Part shown: positions 6,085 to 7,268 of the stretch, piece after piece
Layout of the letters: the number at the start of each line of letters is the position of its first letter
Numbering within the stretch: position 1 is the first letter of the stretch
Assembly (NCBI GenBank): GCA_900544385.1
Contig: UQVD01000095.1
Location: forward strand, 1 to 7,268
Origin: an uncultured Collinsella sp.
Lineage (GTDB): Bacteria; Actinomycetota; Coriobacteriia; Coriobacteriales; Coriobacteriaceae
Length of the DNA: 7,268 bases
Direction: 5' to 3'
The notes under the pieces: generated by a model
Told to the model about the DNA's origin: nothing
Seen by the model: the letters and a program-made list of their open reading frames with translations, nothing else
Databases searched by the model: none
Program-made: the position numbers and the translations under genes

Positions 6085-6744
6085 CTAAGAAAGCGTGAGC
6101 AGCTCCGGCAGCTGGTCGATAATCTTGTCCGCGGCATCCTGGCTAAAGCCAAAGCGCTCCTCGCGCTTGGCAATAACTGTCAGGCCGGCTCGCTTGCCGG
6201 CAGTGATGCCAGGCACCGAATCCTCAACGCAGCAGCAGCGATTCGCGGGCAGCCCCAGCAGGTCCAGCGCATGCAAGTAGATGTCGGGCTCGGGCTTGCT
6301 CTCCTTAAACTGCTCGCCGCTCACCACATACTCAAAGGCATCCGACAACCCGCACGCATTGAGCACTTCCTCGATGCTATTCATGGGAGACGAGCTGGCA
6401 AGCGCCACGCGAACGCCGCGGCGCGGCAGCTCTCGAATCGTCTCCACGGCGCCTGGGTTAATCAAAGCCTGATAGTCGCGCGGACGCTTATGAGCCCATT
6501 CGTCCCAACGGGCCAACGCTTCCTCCCCAGTGAAATGCCCCTTACCGGCGCGCTCAAACCAATCGACCAGCATATGCAGGAAGAACTGATGCGAGGTACC
6601 GACCTGCCCATTCAACTCCTCTTGAGTCAGATTAAGCCCAAGCTCCTTGGCAAACGCGGCAGTCTCGCCCAGGTAGTAATACTCGGTATCGACAATGACA
6701 CCGTCCATGTCAAAGATAACGGCGTCGAACGGAAATGCGGACAC
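6085..6744 (-). CDS. HAD-family phosphatase, beta-phosphoglucomutase-like
   Basis: A 219-residue haloacid-dehalogenase superfamily enzyme with a C1 helical cap, of the beta-phosphoglucomutase/sugar phosphatase type. Motif I is FDMDGVIVDTE at residues 11-21, with nucleophile Asp12 and acid/base Asp14. The cap spans about 22-90. Motif II is ASSSP at 116-120, the motif III lysine is Lys150 in FKESKPEPD, and motif IV is CVEDS at 172-176. All catalytic residues are present. The start is taken as GTG at 6744, since GGGGAGGG ends 4 bases upstream. A longer frame to ATG at 6792 would begin before a terminator hairpin and adds residues not expected ahead of motif I. It probably hydrolyses or isomerises a phosphosugar. 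It is separated from the downstream regulator by a hairpin, so it is not clearly part of the Amadori-type operon. Confidence 0.85.
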   Translation of the reverse strand: MSAFPFDAVIFDMDGVIVDTEYYYLGETAAFAKELGLNLTQEELNGQVGTSHQFFLHMLVDWFERAGKGHFTGEEALARWDEWAHKRPRDYQALINPGAVETIRELPRRGVRVALASSSPMNSIEEVLNACGLSDAFEYVVSGEQFKESKPEPDIYLHALDLLGLPANRCCCVEDSVPGITAGKRAGLTVIAKREERFGFSQDAADKIIDQLPELLTLS

Positions 6745-6748
6745 GGCA

Positions 6749-6756
6749 CCCTCCCC
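6749..6756 (-). promoter_or_regulatory. Ribosome binding site deciding the GTG start of the HAD gene
   Basis: GGGGAGGG on the minus strand ends 4 bases before GTG at 6744. It begins within a few bases of the upstream terminator's U-run. It supports the GTG start and excludes the longer frame from 6792. Confidence 0.75.
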
Positions 6757-6785
6757 AACAAAAGGGCGCCCGCAAGCGGACGCCC
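6757..6785 (-). terminator. Intrinsic terminator after the Cof-type HAD gene
   Basis: A 9-bp stem (6764-6772 with 6777-6785) closed by a CTTG tetraloop, with one G-U pair, is followed on the minus strand by TTTTGTT. It lies 22 bases after the stop of the Cof-type gene and only 12 bases before the next ribosome binding site ends, so some readthrough or a cryptic promoter is needed for the next gene. Confidence 0.75.
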
Positions 6786-6807
6786 GAGCCATGCTTTATC
6801 GGCGATT

Positions 6808-7220
6808 CTAACCCAGTAGCTTATCCAGCGCCACCGCAATGCCGTCTTCATTGTTATTGGCGGTCACCATCTGGGCCACAGCCTTGACCTCATCGACGGC
6901 GTTGCCCATGGCAACACCGGTTCCGGCCCACTCAATCATAGACTTGTCATTCTGGCCGTCGCCAAACGAGACGACCTCGCTGGCATCGATGCCGAGCTTG
7001 GGCAGGGCACCCTCGAGCGCGCGGGCCTTGTCGATACCGGTCGCCGTGTACTCAAAGTACCAGTCGGCCGTAAACATGCCCGAAAGCGTCTGCTTAAAGG
7101 GCGCGTACATTTCCTCGTAATGCGCCTGCAGGTAGGCCGGATCGCCCGCCGTCAGCAGCTTGTCCACGGGATAAGCGTCCACAACCTCATGCAAGCTCTC
7201 CACCTCGCGAATCTTAAGAT
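6808..7220 (-). CDS. Cof-type HAD-IIB phosphatase, C-terminal part (5' end missing)
   Basis: The visible 136 residues are the C-terminal half of a Cof/YbiV-type HAD phosphatase, which dephosphorylates sugar phosphates or similar metabolites. The frame stays open to the adapter junction at 7220, so the true start lies outside the window; the GTG at 7203 is not a credible start because motif I and much of the C2 cap are missing. Visible: the rest of the cap with YFEYTATGIDKARAL near residues 54-68 (motif III lysine), then SFGDGQNDKSMIEWAG at about 84-99 (motif IV, the magnesium-binding acidic residues), and GVAMGNAVDEVKAVAQMVT plus NEDGIAVAL, both standard for the family. It ends with TAG at 6808. 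A full member is usually about 270 residues, so roughly half is lost. Confidence 0.9.
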
Positions 7221-7268
7221 CTGTCTCTTATACACATCTCCGAGCCCACGAGACCGATCAGTATCTCG
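7221..7268 (-). other. Illumina Nextera i7 adapter, inverted copy (artefact)
   Basis: The reverse complement of the adapter at 1-47 with one extra base: mosaic end CTGTCTCTTATACACATCT, CCGAGCCCACGAGAC, index CGATCAGT, and ATCTCG of P7. The same index side at both ends is what untrimmed read-1 read-through would leave on a contig. The genomic insert ends at 7220. Confidence 0.98.

Noticed and set aside
1..7268. Perfect terminal inverted repeats suggesting a linear transposon or plasmid
   Set aside because: The repeat is a known Nextera adapter with index, not genomic sequence.

Overview
The insert is bacterial chromosomal DNA with moderately high GC by eye and tightly packed genes, all read from the minus strand. 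The protein styles (a C2-cap Cof-type HAD phosphatase, an FrlB/FrlC pair closest to Gram-positive versions, strong GGAGG-type ribosome binding sites) suggest a Gram-positive gut bacterium. Collinsella or another Coriobacteriia is my best guess, at moderate to low confidence. The outermost 47-48 bases at each end are not biological: they are Illumina Nextera i7 adapters left in the assembly. The real insert is 48-7220, and both terminal genes are cut by it.

In transcription order, from high to low coordinates, the window holds: (1) the C-terminal part of a Cof-type HAD phosphatase (7220-6808) with an intrinsic terminator; (2) a beta-phosphoglucomutase-like HAD phosphatase (6744-6085); (3) an intergenic region with a small palindrome and a long hairpin, then a GntR/HutC-type regulator (5934-5191) with its own terminator; (4) a regulatory region with a plausible promoter and a 23-bp operator-like palindrome; (5) a four-gene operon of DcuC/YfcC-family transporter (4972-3509), YtcJ-like amidohydrolase (3499-1916), FrlC-like epimerase (1914-1063) and FrlB-like SIS-domain deglycase (1000-48, last few codons lost). 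The first three operon genes are 1-9 bases apart, and the ribosome binding sites of genes 2 and 3 sit on the end of the preceding gene.

The operon resembles Amadori-compound (fructosamine) catabolism, as in the frl operons of E. coli and Bacillus and the fra operon of Salmonella. Uptake would be by the DcuC-type carrier, epimerisation of psicosyl to fructosyl amines by the FrlC-like enzyme, and cleavage of a fructosamine 6-phosphate to glucose 6-phosphate plus amine by the FrlB-like enzyme, under UTRA-domain GntR control. The unusual member is the amidohydrolase, which is not part of the classical frl set and lacks a standard metal-binding histidine. No sugar kinase is visible; it may lie beyond the left end. 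The true substrate is unknown, and the amidohydrolase hints at an amide or N-acyl group on it. There are no mobile elements, CRISPR arrays, tRNAs or rRNAs, and no stretch over 300 bases lacks a gene.
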